Position numbers and translations under genes: made by a program. Source: Vreelandella zhanjiangensis DSM 21076 (GTDB lineage: Bacteria > Pseudomonadota > Gammaproteobacteria > Pseudomonadales > Halomonadaceae). Taken from it: DNA of 64,000 nt. Location: NCBI RefSeq assembly GCF_000377665.1, contig NZ_KB898654.1, positions 62,001 through 126,000 on the forward strand, written 5' to 3'. How positions within the stretch are numbered: the first letter of the stretch is position 1; the number at the start of each line of letters is the position of its first letter. Of this stretch, positions 8,886 through 19,500 are shown one piece after another. Under the pieces are notes generated by a model. It saw only the letters and a list, made by a program, of their open reading frames with translations, ran no database searches and was not told the DNA's origin.

Positions 8886-9628
8886 ATGCACAACCCGTAG
8901 CGCGTGGTAACGTTTTGCGAGGCACTAGCAAATAAGGCACCCGCGGGAGGCAGCTGTTAAGCCGCCCTGCCGTGCCACCTATATCATGCACTTGCACCAC
9001 ATCACCCAACCCCGGCACCGCTTCGCGCTGCTCCCGCGCCGGGCCGCCGCTGCGGGTGCGCTAACGCTTACACCGCGCTACAAACTCGGATCAATGCACA
9101 TCCCGTAGCGCGTGGTAACGTTTTGCGAGGCATGAGCAAATAAGGCACCCGCGGGAGGCGGCTGTTAAGCCGCCCTGCCGTGCCACCTATATCATGCACT
9201 TGCACCACATCACCCCGGCAGCGCTGGACGCGCTGCTCCCGCGGGTGCGCTGGCGCTTACCACGCGCTACAAAATCGGATCGATGCACATCCCGTAGCGC
9301 GTGGTAACGTTTTGCGAGGCACGAGCAAATAAGGCACCCCCGGGAGGCGGCTATTAAGCCGCCCGGCCGTGTCACCTATATCATGCACTTGCACCACATC
9401 ACCCAACCCCGGCACCGCTTCGCGCTGCTCCCGCGCCGGGCCGCCGCTGCGGGTGCGCTGGCGCTTACCACGCGCTACAAAATCGGATCAATGCACATCC
9501 CGTAACGTGTGGTAACGTTTTGCGAGGCACGAGCAAATAAGGCACCCGCGGGAGGCGGCTATTAAGCCGCCCGGCCGTGTCACCTATATCATGCACTTGC
9601 ACCACATCACCCAACCCCGGCAGCGCTA
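8886..9628. repeat. Four tandem copies of a structured repeat with 14-bp inverted ends
   Basis: Units start at 8886, 9094, 9283 and 9491 (lengths 208, 189, 208 and a truncated 138 bp). Inside each full unit an element is bounded by GTAGCGCGTGGTAA on the left and its complement TTACCACGCGCTAC on the right: 8897-9081 (right end has a two-base swap), 9105-9270 and 9294-9478; the fourth (from 9502) has a changed left end and has lost the right end. Units are joined by a near-constant spacer of about 23 bp containing ATCGGATC and ATGCACATCCC. Each element holds an inner GCACCCGC/GCGGGTGC pair and further hairpins, so the whole can fold as a branched structure. No convincing coding frame is conserved between units. 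Confidence 0.9.
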
Positions 9629-9671
9629 CGGATATGGCGATTGCTCCAGCCTTGTGAACGGGTAGCGGCCC

Positions 9672-11357
9672 TTATTCGCTCTGATCAGTTACCGCACCGG
9701 TGCTAGCCGAGCTTACCAATCGCGCGTACTTGGCCAGCACACCGCGGGTATAGCGCGGCTCTGGGCGTTGCCAAGCGGCTTGGCGGCGCATCAATTCGTC
9801 ATCAGCCACGTGCATCTCGATGGTATCCGCCTCGGCATCGATGGTAATGCGGTCGCCATTTTCCACCAGCGCCAGCGGGCCGCCCTCAAACGCCTCGGGC
9901 GATACATGACCGACCACAAAGCCGTGGCTGCCGCCGGAGAAGCGTCCATCGGTGATCAGTGCAACGTCATTGCCCAGGCCGCGGCCCATGATCGCGGAAG
10001 TAGGTGTGAGCATTTCACGCATGCCGGGGCCGCCTTTGGGGCCTTCGTAGCGGATGACCACGACATCGCCTGCCACCACGGTGCCGTCGTTAATCCGCGC
10101 CTGGGCTTCTTCTTCAGAGCCGAACACCCGCGCCGTGCCCGAAAAGCGTACGCCTTCTTTACCGGAGATTTTAGCGACTGCACCTTCCGGCGCCAGGTTG
10201 CCGTACAGAATCCGCAGATGGCTTTCGGCTTTAATCGGCTTATCCAGCGGCGCGATAATCTGCTGGTCGTCAGGGTAAGGCGCAACGTCGGCCAGGTTTT
10301 CCGCCAGCGTATTGCCGGTCACCGTCAAGCAGTCGCCATGCAACAGGCCTGCGGCTAGCAGGTTTTTCATCAGCGGCTGAATGCCGCCCAGCGCCACAAG
10401 CTCACTCATCATGTAGTGGCCGCTGGGGCGAAGATCCGCGACTACCGGCACTCGCTTGCCGATTTCAGTAAAGTCTTCAAGCGTCAGCTCAACGCCGATG
10501 GTGCGCGCCATGCCGATAAGGTGCAGCACCGCATTGGTAGAGCCGCCCAGAGCAATCACCACGGTAATTGCGTTTTCAAACGCCTTGCGGGTCATGATGT
10601 CCGAAGGTTTGATGTCGCGTGCCAGCAGCTCAAGCACCGCCTCGCCTGCCGCTTTACAGTCGTCACGCTTTTCTTGGGAAATCGCGTTTTGCGCTGAGCT
10701 GCCCGGTAGGCTCATGCCCAAGGCCTCAATGGCCGACGCCATGGTGTTAGCGGTGTACATACCGCCACACGAACCGGGGCCAGGAATCGCGGTCTCCTCG
10801 ATATTCTTGAGCTCGATCAGGTCTATATCGCCCCGCGAGTGAGCGCCCATGGCCTCGAACACCGAGACGATATCGGTATGCCCTTTGCCCGGCATGATCG
10901 TGCCGCCGTATACAAATACGCTGGGGCGATTCAAGCGCGCCAGCCCCATCACGCAGCCCGGCATATTCTTGTCGCAGCCGCCAATTGCGACCAGACCATC
11001 AAAGCCCTCGCAGCCCGCCACGGTCTCGATAGAATCCGCGATTACTTCCCGCGAGACCAGCGAGTACTTCATGCCTTCGGTGCCATTGGCAATGCCATCA
11101 GAAATGGTGATGGTATTGAAAATAACCCCTTTACCGCCCGCGGCGTCGGCACCATCGCGGGCCTGTTCGGCAAGCTCACCGATATGGCTGTTGCAGGGTG
11201 TCACCATGCTCCAGGTAGAGGCCACGCCTACCTGGGGCTTTTTGAAATCAGCATCGTTAAAGCCTACCGCGCGTAGCATGGCACGGCTGGCAGCTTTACC
11301 CACGCCATCAACCACAGGGGCGGAATGGCGGCGAGTATGGTTCGGTGTATCGGTCAT
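9672..11357 (-). CDS. ilvD: Dihydroxy-acid dehydratase
   Basis: IlvD, 561 residues, dehydrates 2,3-dihydroxy-isovalerate and its homologue in valine and isoleucine synthesis. The Fe-S ligands are visible as TPCNSH near residue 55, GCDKNMPGC near 128 and [12 protein letters not shown] near 195, and [14 protein letters not shown] near 470 is the conserved C-terminal block. At about 560 residues it belongs to the shorter branch of the family, unlike the roughly 615-residue E. coli enzyme. The ATG at 11357 follows AGAGAG and is preferred to a GTG eight codons earlier. Monocistronic; tandem repeats lie directly downstream. Confidence 0.96.
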   Translation of the reverse strand: MTDTPNHTRRHSAPVVDGVGKAASRAMLRAVGFNDADFKKPQVGVASTWSMVTPCNSHIGELAEQARDGADAAGGKGVIFNTITISDGIANGTEGMKYSLVSREVIADSIETVAGCEGFDGLVAIGGCDKNMPGCVMGLARLNRPSVFVYGGTIMPGKGHTDIVSVFEAMGAHSRGDIDLIELKNIEETAIPGPGSCGGMYTANTMASAIEALGMSLPGSSAQNAISQEKRDDCKAAGEAVLELLARDIKPSDIMTRKAFENAITVVIALGGSTNAVLHLIGMARTIGVELTLEDFTEIGKRVPVVADLRPSGHYMMSELVALGGIQPLMKNLLAAGLLHGDCLTVTGNTLAENLADVAPYPDDQQIIAPLDKPIKAESHLRILYGNLAPEGAVAKISGKEGVRFSGTARVFGSEEEAQARINDGTVVAGDVVVIRYEGPKGGPGMREMLTPTSAIMGRGLGNDVALITDGRFSGGSHGFVVGHVSPEAFEGGPLALVENGDRITIDAEADTIEMHVADDELMRRQAAWQRPEPRYTRGVLAKYARLVSSASTGAVTDQSE

Positions 11358-11503
11358 GGGGCACTCTCTTGCGTTATTCACGGTTTAATAAACACAGCTT
11401 GAGGGGTTATGCAGCATCTCGCAATACGTTTAACTTATGGCACCATAGTACTCGTCTTAAGTACTGTGCCTTATCGTTACTGCCGTGAAGGAAATACCGC
11501 TGC

Positions 11504-14500
11504 ATGTCGTCACACTCGCTGCTTGCTAATACATCGTCTCTTACGCCGGGTTTTATGGTGGTGCATGCCAACCGCCTGGAAGACCTGCGTGGGCTGGCAG
11601 TGGAGTGGATGCGCCTTCACCCGTTAGGGCCGCTTGAGAACGAGACGATTCTGGTGCAGAGCAACGGTATCGGCCAGTGGCTAAAGCTTGCCCTGGCGGA
11701 AGACCCGGCCCAGGGCGGCGCGGGCATTGCGGCGGCGCTGAACGTTACCCTGCCGGCACGCTTTTTATGGCAGGCCTACCGCACGGTGTTAACGCATATC
11801 ACCGGCGACGCCCAGGCGGTACCTGAAACCTCGCCTTTCGATAAGTCGCGCCTGGTATGGCGCCTGTTGCGCTTACTGCCAAGCCTCGCTGAGAAGCCTG
11901 CGTTTGCTCCGCTAGCGCGCTTTCTGGAAACTGACCGGGACCAGCGCAAGCACTATCAGTTGGCCGAGCGCTTGGCGGACTTGTTCGATCAGTACCAGGT
12001 ATACCGCGCCGACTGGCTTGAGGCCTGGGCACGGGGCGAAGACGTACTCATTACCGCTCGCGGCGAAAGGCGCCCGTTAGATGAACATCAGCGCTGGCAG
12101 CCGGAGCTGTGGCGCGCCCTGCGCGATGACGTTGCCGCCACCCAGGGCGAGGCCGGGCTTAACAGCAGCCGCGCCCAGGTGCATAGCCGCTTTTTAGAAC
12201 TCGCTCAACAACTGGAAGGCCAGGATTGCCCACCGGGCTTGCCCCGGAGGCTGATTATTTTTGGTATTTCCTCACTGCCCCAGCAAACGCTGGAAGCCCT
12301 GGCCGCGCTTTCGCGCTGCTGCCAGATCGTGCTGTGCGTGCATAACCCCTGCCAGTTTTACTGGGCGGATATCATCGAACACAAAGATTTGCTGCGCGCC
12401 AGCCGCTACCGCCAGCAGCGTAAAACGGGCATGCCCGAAGCGCTGGACGTACTCGGCGATGGCGATGTAGACAGCGCCCTGCACCTGCACGCCCAACCGC
12501 TGCTGGCGGCATGGGGCAAACAGGGGCGCGATTACCTGCGCCTGCTGGATGAGCACGACGATGCGGGCAACTATCAAACCCTGTTCGAGCAGCAGGCGCT
12601 GCGTATCGATATGTTCGAGCCGTTCAGCACGCCGGAGCACAGTTGCCTGCTCAGCCAACTGCAGGATGATATCCGCGAGCTGCGCCCGGTAGCTGAAACT
12701 CAGACCACCTGGCCTGCGGTTGATGTAAGCCAAGACGACTCGATCGTGTTTCATATCGCCCACGGGCCCCAGCGCGAAGTGGAGATTCTTCACGACCAGC
12801 TGTTGGCCGCGTTCAGCGCCGACCCTGAACTACGCCCGCGGGATATCATCGTCATGGTGCCGGACATCGACCGCTACGCGCCGCATATCGAAGCGGTGTT
12901 TGGTCAGTACCGCTCAAGCTACCGTACGCTTGGCCGCGATGACCCGCGCTATATCCCCTACACGCTTTCAGACCAGGCCAGCCGCCACCGCCTGCCGCTG
13001 ATGATTGCCCTGGAAAAGTTGCTGCGCCTGCCGGAGCTGCGCCTGTCGGTAAGCGACTTGCTTGATCTATTGGATGTCCCCGCCCTGCGCGCCCGCTTCG
13101 GCATTGAAGAGCGCGATTTACCCACCCTGAACCGCTGGATTGAAGGTGCGGGTATCCGCTGGGGGCTAAACGCCCAGCAGCGCATGCAGCTTGATTTGCC
13201 CCAAGGCTTGAGCCAGAACACCTGGGCGTTTGGCCTGCGCCGTTTGCTGTTGGGTTACACCGTGGGTGTGGCGGATGCGTGGCAGGGGATCGAGCCGTTT
13301 GATGACATCGGCGGACTTGAAGCCTCACTTGCCGGGCCGCTGGCAACGCTGCTTGAGAAGCTCGAAACCACCTGGGAGATTTTCTGCAAGCCCACCACCG
13401 CCGCCAACTGGGTCATCCGGCTGCGCGAACTGCTGGAAACCTTCTTTCTTACCGATGACGCTGAAGAAAGCGTGATGCTGACCAAGCTGGAAAGCGCGCT
13501 TCAGCAGCTGTTCGACAGCACCGAAGAGGCCAAATTGGATGATAATTTGCCGCTTTCCATGGTGCGCGAACACTGGCTCGCGCAAATTGATGAGCACAGC
13601 CTCTCCCAGCGCTTTTTAGCCGGGGCGGTCAACTTCGCCACGTTAATGCCGATGCGTGCAATTCCGTTCAAGCGGGTGTGCCTGCTGGGCATGAACGACG
13701 GTGAATATCCACGCTCCCAGCCGCCGCTGGATTTCGACCTGATGGGCAGCGACTACCGCCCCGGCGACCGCTCGCGTAGAGAAGACGACCGCTACCTGTT
13801 TCTGGAAGCGCTGCTGTCCGCGCGCCACCAGCTCTATATTAGCTGGGTGGGCCGCAGCCAGATCGACAACAACCCCATGCCGCCGTCGGTGTTGGTCGGC
13901 CAACTGCGCGACCACCTGGCCGCAGGCTGGCTAAGCCAACATCAGGATCAAGAGCCGCTCATTGACGCGCTCACCACCGAGCACCCGCTGCAACCGTTTA
14001 GCCAACGCTATTTTGCCGCGGGCGCCAGCTCGTCATCGCAGGCGCGACTGTTTACCTATGCTCATGAGTGGCACGCGCTACACGCCCCTCAGGATAGCAG
14101 CACTGAAAAGCCAAGCACCCTGCCCGCCTTCGAGCAGGAAATTCCGCTGACCCTCGCTCAGCTTGGCAGCTTTCTGCGCGAACCGGCCAAAGCGTTCTTC
14201 AACACCCGCCTGGGGGTTTATTTTGAGCAGGAAGCCCTGGCCCAGCTGGACGTGGAGCCGTTTGTGCTTAACGGTCTGCAGCACTGGCAGTTGCAGGATC
14301 AACTGATTGCCGCCCAACGCCGCGCGGTGGATAACGGCGAGCCCCGTGAAGAGGCCATGTTTGCCGCGCTTGAACGCATCAAGGGCCAGGGCGTGCTGGC
14401 CGTGGGCGCCTTTGGCGAGCGCATGCGTGAATCATTGGCAGAACCCATGCAGGCGCTGTTCGATGATTACCAGGATGCGCTTGCTGAATGGCCCTACTCG

Positions 14501-15112
14501 GAGGAAGCCCCCCAGGCGGTCGCGTTTAGGGCCCATGCGCTTTCGATTAACGACTGGATTAACGAACTTCGCCTGGATGAGGACGGCAACCGCTGCCGCC
14601 TGCTGCTGGTCAGCAACAGCTTGATCAGCCAGGGGCGCGGCCGTGGGCAGTACCGCTGGCAGCACCTATTGCGTCCCTGGGTGGCCCACCTGGCCGCCAA
14701 TGCGGCATCGCCCATGACCACGCAGCTGCTTTCCAAAGCAGGCCATGTGCGTTTTGCACCGTTAAACGCAGATATCGCGCGGGATCATCTAACGACTATT
14801 TTGCAGTGCTGGCAGGATGGCATGGCAACCCCGCTACCGCTGGCACCCCAGGCGGCATTTGCCTGGCTAGGCAAAGAGGGTAACCCGGAAAGCACGCCCG
14901 AGAGCGACGCGTTTAACGCAGCGGCAAGCGCTTATGAGGGTGGCCGTTTTCAGACCGGCGAAGTGGCGCAAAGCGCCTACCTCGCCCGCCAATGGACCAG
15001 TTTTGAAGCGTTGTTTAATACACGTACCGGCGAATCTACCGACCAGGGCCATACCTTCGCCTTACTGGCAGAAGCGCTTTACGCCCCCCTATATCGTGCA
15101 GTGAAAGAATAA
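11504..15112 (+). CDS. recC: Exodeoxyribonuclease V gamma chain
   Basis: RecC, 1202 residues, the Chi-recognising scaffold subunit of the RecBCD helicase-nuclease that processes double-strand breaks and degrades linear phage DNA. The start MVVHANRLEDLRGL, the NGIGQWLKLALAED stretch near residue 55 and LLGMNDGEYPRSQPPLDFDLM near residue 730 are typical of RecC. GAAGGAAA precedes the ATG. It is separated from recB by pncB on the opposite strand, unlike the contiguous arrangements in many gammaproteobacteria. The 3' end is followed by in-frame near-copies of its last codons (see 15113-15172). Confidence 0.96.
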   Translation: MSSHSLLANTSSLTPGFMVVHANRLEDLRGLAVEWMRLHPLGPLENETILVQSNGIGQWLKLALAEDPAQGGAGIAAALNVTLPARFLWQAYRTVLTHITGDAQAVPETSPFDKSRLVWRLLRLLPSLAEKPAFAPLARFLETDRDQRKHYQLAERLADLFDQYQVYRADWLEAWARGEDVLITARGERRPLDEHQRWQPELWRALRDDVAATQGEAGLNSSRAQVHSRFLELAQQLEGQDCPPGLPRRLIIFGISSLPQQTLEALAALSRCCQIVLCVHNPCQFYWADIIEHKDLLRASRYRQQRKTGMPEALDVLGDGDVDSALHLHAQPLLAAWGKQGRDYLRLLDEHDDAGNYQTLFEQQALRIDMFEPFSTPEHSCLLSQLQDDIRELRPVAETQTTWPAVDVSQDDSIVFHIAHGPQREVEILHDQLLAAFSADPELRPRDIIVMVPDIDRYAPHIEAVFGQYRSSYRTLGRDDPRYIPYTLSDQASRHRLPLMIALEKLLRLPELRLSVSDLLDLLDVPALRARFGIEERDLPTLNRWIEGAGIRWGLNAQQRMQLDLPQGLSQNTWAFGLRRLLLGYTVGVADAWQGIEPFDDIGGLEASLAGPLATLLEKLETTWEIFCKPTTAANWVIRLRELLETFFLTDDAEESVMLTKLESALQQLFDSTEEAKLDDNLPLSMVREHWLAQIDEHSLSQRFLAGAVNFATLMPMRAIPFKRVCLLGMNDGEYPRSQPPLDFDLMGSDYRPGDRSRREDDRYLFLEALLSARHQLYISWVGRSQIDNNPMPPSVLVGQLRDHLAAGWLSQHQDQEPLIDALTTEHPLQPFSQRYFAAGASSSSQARLFTYAHEWHALHAPQDSSTEKPSTLPAFEQEIPLTLAQLGSFLREPAKAFFNTRLGVYFEQEALAQLDVEPFVLNGLQHWQLQDQLIAAQRRAVDNGEPREEAMFAALERIKGQGVLAVGAFGERMRESLAEPMQALFDDYQDALAEWPYSEEAPQAVAFRAHALSINDWINELRLDEDGNRCRLLLVSNSLISQGRGRGQYRWQHLLRPWVAHLAANAASPMTTQLLSKAGHVRFAPLNADIARDHLTTILQCWQDGMATPLPLAPQAAFAWLGKEGNPESTPESDAFNAAASAYEGGRFQTGEVAQSAYLARQWTSFEALFNTRTGESTDQGHTFALLAEALYAPLYRAVKE

Positions 15113-15172
15113 GTCAAAGAACAGTACCGCGCGGTGAAAGAGTAGCCTCGCGCGGTAAAGGAGCAGTGGCTG
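15094..15172 (+). repeat. In-frame imperfect repeats of the recC C-terminal codons
   Basis: The last recC codons encode YRAVKE then TAA. Reading on in the same frame gives VKEQYRAVKE, a TAG, then PRAVKEQW. The tail peptide is therefore present three times, each later copy starting just past a stop codon. This looks like local duplication of the gene end, with stop codons left between copies; only the first copy is translated in the normal product. Confidence 0.75.
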
Positions 15173-15181
15173 GCTAGAGGC

Positions 15182-16363
15182 CTAATTGCCTTGCTGATTG
15201 ACCAGAAATATCCGCTTTGCCAACGAGATCATTTCCGGGTCGCCGGTGTTCTTTTCGGGCACATCGGAAAGCTTGATGACCGGCAGCCAGCCCTGGCCTT
15301 CGGGGCGCGCCTCGACCATCTTGATCACCATGTTCATGGGCTCCTCGCCCACGTCGTTGGTGAAGTTGGTGCCGATACCAAACGCCATGCCGATGCGGTC
15401 TTTACAGAAGGCATGAATGCGCTCGATCTTTTCCGGGGTGAGCGCATCGGAAAAGATGATCGTCTTGCTCAGCGGGTCAACGCCCAAGCGCTCGTAGTGA
15501 GCGATGGTTTGTGAGGCAAAGTCGATAGGGTCGCCGCTATCGTGGCGCACGCCATCAAACAGCTTGGCAAACTTCTTATCGAAGCTATCGAAAAAGGCCT
15601 GCGAAGTAAACGTATCGGTTAACGCAATGCCCAGGTCGCCTCGGTACACATCCACCCAGTGCTCTAGAGCCAGGCTGTTGGCCATTTTGAAACCAAAGCG
15701 GGCACCGTGGAACATGAACCACTCGTGGGCGTGGGTACCGATCGGCTTGACACCGTGGCGCATGGCCAGCAGCACATTGCTGGTGCCGGTAAACGATTCG
15801 CCGCCGTGGTGGTGAAGCGCACCCACCACGCGGTCGTGAACGTCAAAGGAGAAGCGTCGCCGAGTGCCAAACTCAGCGATTTTGAGCCCCATGCGACGAT
15901 AAAGCTCGATTTTCTCCTGAGCGCTTTGCTCGATCATCGCATCGACTTCAGGCGTGACCGTAATCCCCCGCAGCCGATACCAAAGCTCGCTGATCAGCGC
16001 CATCAGCGGCACTTCCCAGAGAATAGTGCGATACCAAGGGCCTTCGATCACTACGGAAAGATCCGCCCCCTGCTGCTCGATAATCACCTCGCTGGGGTCG
16101 TAGCGAAACCCGGCAAGAAAATCGAGATAGGTGGGGTCCAGATAGGGGCACGTCGTTTCGAGGTAGCGCTTTTCTGCCTCGTTTAAGTGAAGCACCGCCA
16201 TACTATCGACTTCGCGGCGTAACGCAGCGCCAAACCCTTCCGGAAAGGCATGCTCGCCACGATTGATAAAAGCGTAACGCGCATGGGCATACGGAAAGCG
16301 TTTAATCACGGCATTCTGCATCGTGATTTTGTAAAAGTCGTTATCCAGAAGCGAGGTCAGCAT
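15182..16363 (-). CDS. pncB: Nicotinate phosphoribosyltransferase
   Basis: PncB, 393 residues, couples nicotinate to PRPP with ATP to make nicotinate mononucleotide in NAD salvage. The N-terminus LLDNDFYKITMQNAV is diagnostic, GTRRRFSFDVHDRV near residue 165 and GTHAHEWFMFHGA near 212 carry substrate-binding residues and the histidine region, and VRHDSGDPIDFA and IIFSDALTPEKI near 275-310 complete the phosphoribosyl-binding site. It lies on the strand opposite to recC and recB, inserted between them. Its promoter would share the 220 bp before recB. Confidence 0.96.
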   Translation of the reverse strand: MLTSLLDNDFYKITMQNAVIKRFPYAHARYAFINRGEHAFPEGFGAALRREVDSMAVLHLNEAEKRYLETTCPYLDPTYLDFLAGFRYDPSEVIIEQQGADLSVVIEGPWYRTILWEVPLMALISELWYRLRGITVTPEVDAMIEQSAQEKIELYRRMGLKIAEFGTRRRFSFDVHDRVVGALHHHGGESFTGTSNVLLAMRHGVKPIGTHAHEWFMFHGARFGFKMANSLALEHWVDVYRGDLGIALTDTFTSQAFFDSFDKKFAKLFDGVRHDSGDPIDFASQTIAHYERLGVDPLSKTIIFSDALTPEKIERIHAFCKDRIGMAFGIGTNFTNDVGEEPMNMVIKMVEARPEGQGWLPVIKLSDVPEKNTGDPEMISLAKRIFLVNQQGN

Positions 16364-16584
16364 GGAGTCTCATCGTCAGCGTGAACAGAAGCCGCGGTAG
16401 CGTAAACAAGATCGCCCCAAGAGTGGCTAGCCGACAAGATTAGCAGGTGACGGCGCCGGCTCCCAGCCCACAGCGTTCGCTTACGCCTTTTGCTCCCTAA
16501 CGGGCATCGCGATATAGTGCCCCAACCGCCCCTTTTTACCCGCCGGGGCGCGTTGTTTTTTGCGCCTGCTCCTGGAGATCAGTG

Positions 16585-19500
16585 ATGAGCTACCCCGCCC
16601 CACTCAACCCCTTGAGCTTGCCCCTGCACGGCAGCCGCCTGATTGAAGCCAGCGCCGGCACCGGTAAAACCTTCACCATCGCGCTTTTATACGTGCGCTT
16701 AGTGCTGGGTGGGCGCAGTAAAGAGGACGATGACGCCTTTATCCGCCCGCTCACGCCGCCGGAAATTCTCGTAGTCACGTTTACCAACGCCGCAACCCAG
16801 GAGCTGCGCGAGCGGATTCGTAACCGGCTGGTGGAAGCCGCCGAGGTCTTTCGTAATGAGGCAAGCGCTGACCAACCTGCCGGCGACAAGCTATTGCTTA
16901 CGCTGCGCAGTGAGTACCCACCCTCAGCCTGGCCCGCCTGTGCGCGGCGTTTAGCACTTGCCGCCGAGTGGATGGACGAAGCCGCGGTGTCGACCATTCA
17001 CAGCTGGTGCTACCGCATGCTGCGCGAGCACGCTTTCGATAGCGGCAGCCTGTTTTCGCTGAACCTGGAAAACGACCAGCGCGAGCTGGAGCAGGACGTA
17101 GTGCGCGACTACTGGCGCAGCTTTTATTACGCCCTTGAAGGTGATGCACTTGAAAGCATTGTCAGCTACTGGCAGTCCCCCGATGACCTGCACGCCAGCC
17201 TGCAGCGCCTGCTGCCCGAATGCGATGCCTTAGGCGCGCAACGCCCGGAGCCGGAGCAAACGCTTACTACCTGCCAGGCCGCCCGCGCCGCCAAGCTCAG
17301 CGAGTTAAAAGCCCCCTGGGCTGCCTGGCTGGATGGGCTGGTGCCTGCGCTGGAAGAGGCCGCCAAGCAGAAGGCCTTCAAAGGGCAAAGTTTTAACGCC
17401 AAAAGCCGCGCCAACTGGCTGGGGGCGCTGCGCGAATGGTGCACAGGCGACGCTGCCCGCCCCCAGCTTACCGATGCCGCTTGGAAGCGTATGACGCCTG
17501 ACGGCATGGCCGATATCTGGAAAGTAGGCGCACCGCCCTACCCGGAAGTATGGGAAGCGCTTGCACAACTGCCCGGCGAGCTTAATGCCCTGCCCGAGCC
17601 GCGCAACGACCTGCTGATTCACGCCGTGCAGTGGTGCCGCAAGCGCCTTGAGCGCGAGCAGGAACGCCGTGCCGAGATGGGTCCCAATGACTTGCTCACC
17701 CACCTGGACCGCGCTCTTCAAGGCCCCAACCGTGACGCGCTGGCCACCCAGATTCAGCGCCAGTTTCCGGTCGCGCTGATTGATGAGTTCCAGGATACCG
17801 ACCCGATTCAGTACCGCATTTTTAACGCGGTGTATAAGGTGGCCGAACCGCGTCGCGATACTGCCGTCATGCTGATTGGTGACCCCAAGCAGGCTATTTA
17901 CGCCTTCCGCGGTGCGGATATTTTCACCTATCTGAAAGCCCGCCAGGACACCGCAGGCCGCCACGTCACGCTGGGCACCAACTTTCGCTCAAGTTCATCG
18001 ATGGTCGATGCGGTGAACCACTGCTTCCACTACGCCGACCAGCACGACACGGGCGCGTTTTTATTCCGTGACGAGAGCGGCGATAACCCGCTGCCGTTTT
18101 TACCCGTGGCCGCCAAAGGCCGCGACGACCAACTGGTGCTGAACGGCGAGCCGCTGCCCGCCATGACGCTGTGGCAGCTGGACGCTGACGAGCCGCTTTC
18201 CAAAACCGCTTACCAACTCGAAATGGCCGAGCGCTGCGCTTCGCACATGACCATGCTGCTGGAAGCGGGCCGCAACCAAAAAGCCGGTTTTGAAGCCGCG
18301 GGTAAGCTAGCCCCGCTAAAGCCTTCCGATATGGCGGTGCTGGTCAACGGCCTGCAGGAAGCCCGCGCCATTCGTCTGGCCCTTGCCAGCCGTGGGGTTA
18401 AGAGCGTTTACCTATCAGATAACGATAAGGTGTTTAGCTCGCCGATTGCCCAGCAGCTGGAAACCTGCCTGCGCGCCTGCGCCGAGCCCCAGGCCAACTC
18501 GCGCCAAGCGGAGGCTAAGCTGCGCGCAGCACTTGCCACCTCGCTGCTCGGGCTTAGCCTGGGCGAGCTTGACCATCTCAACCAGAGCGAGCTTGCCTGG
18601 GAAGCGCGGGTGGAGCAGTTCAGCCGCTACCACCGCCTGTGGCAGCGCCAGGGCGTGCTGCCGCTGGTACGCAAGCTGATGGTGGATTTTAACATCCCCG
18701 CCCGGCTGCTTGAGTTTACTGACGGTGAGCGCTTGCTAACCGACTTGCTGCACCTGGGCGAACTGCTCCAGCAGGCAAGCCAGGAGCTGGATGGCGAGCA
18801 CGCTCTGATCCGTTTTTTAGCCGAGGCAATTGCCGACCCGGAAAGCCACGGCGACAGCCACAAGCTGCGCCTGGAAAGCGACGCGGATCTGGTCAAGGTA
18901 GTGACCATTCACAAATCCAAGGGCCTTGAATACCCGCTGGTATTTTTACCCTTTATTGCCAACCACCGCCCCACTAAACAGGGCGATGTGCCATTGCGCT
19001 GGCACGATGGCGACGGTAATTTACAGCTAAGCCTGAGCGCCGATGAGCAAACGCTGGCCACCGCTGACCGCGAGCGTTTAGGCGAAGATTTACGCAAGCT
19101 TTACGTCGCCCTGACCCGCGCCCGCCACGCCACCTGGCTGGGGCTCGCGCCGTTGAAAGATGGCGAAGGCAGCGCTTTGGGCCATTTGCTCAATGGCGGA
19201 AGCACCATTGCCCCCAGCCAGTTTGGCGAGGCGCTTAGCGCGCTGGTGAACAAAAGCGAAATAGCCTTGAGCGCCGCACCGGAAGCCACGGCGCTGCGCT
19301 TTACGCCCGCTCAGCAGCAAGAGGCCCTGGGGCAAGCGCGCACGCCCACACGTTCCGCCCGCGAGCAGTGGTGGATTGCCAGCTACTCGGCGCTGCGCAC
19401 CACCGCCGCTGTTTCAGGGTTGTCATCCAGCGCTACTGCCTTGCCCACGCCGGAGCCCACCACGCCCCAGGAAGCCACCACGTTTGAAATGCTGGATGAG

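Noticed and set aside
8827..9375. Short open frames inside the tandem repeats
   Set aside because: Frames change between units with the indels, have no ribosome sites and read as arginine- and cysteine-rich noise.
8886..9628. Could the tandem repeats be a CRISPR array?
   Set aside because: Units are about 190-208 bp with almost constant spacers, and no cas genes are nearby. CRISPR repeats are 24-48 bp with variable spacers.
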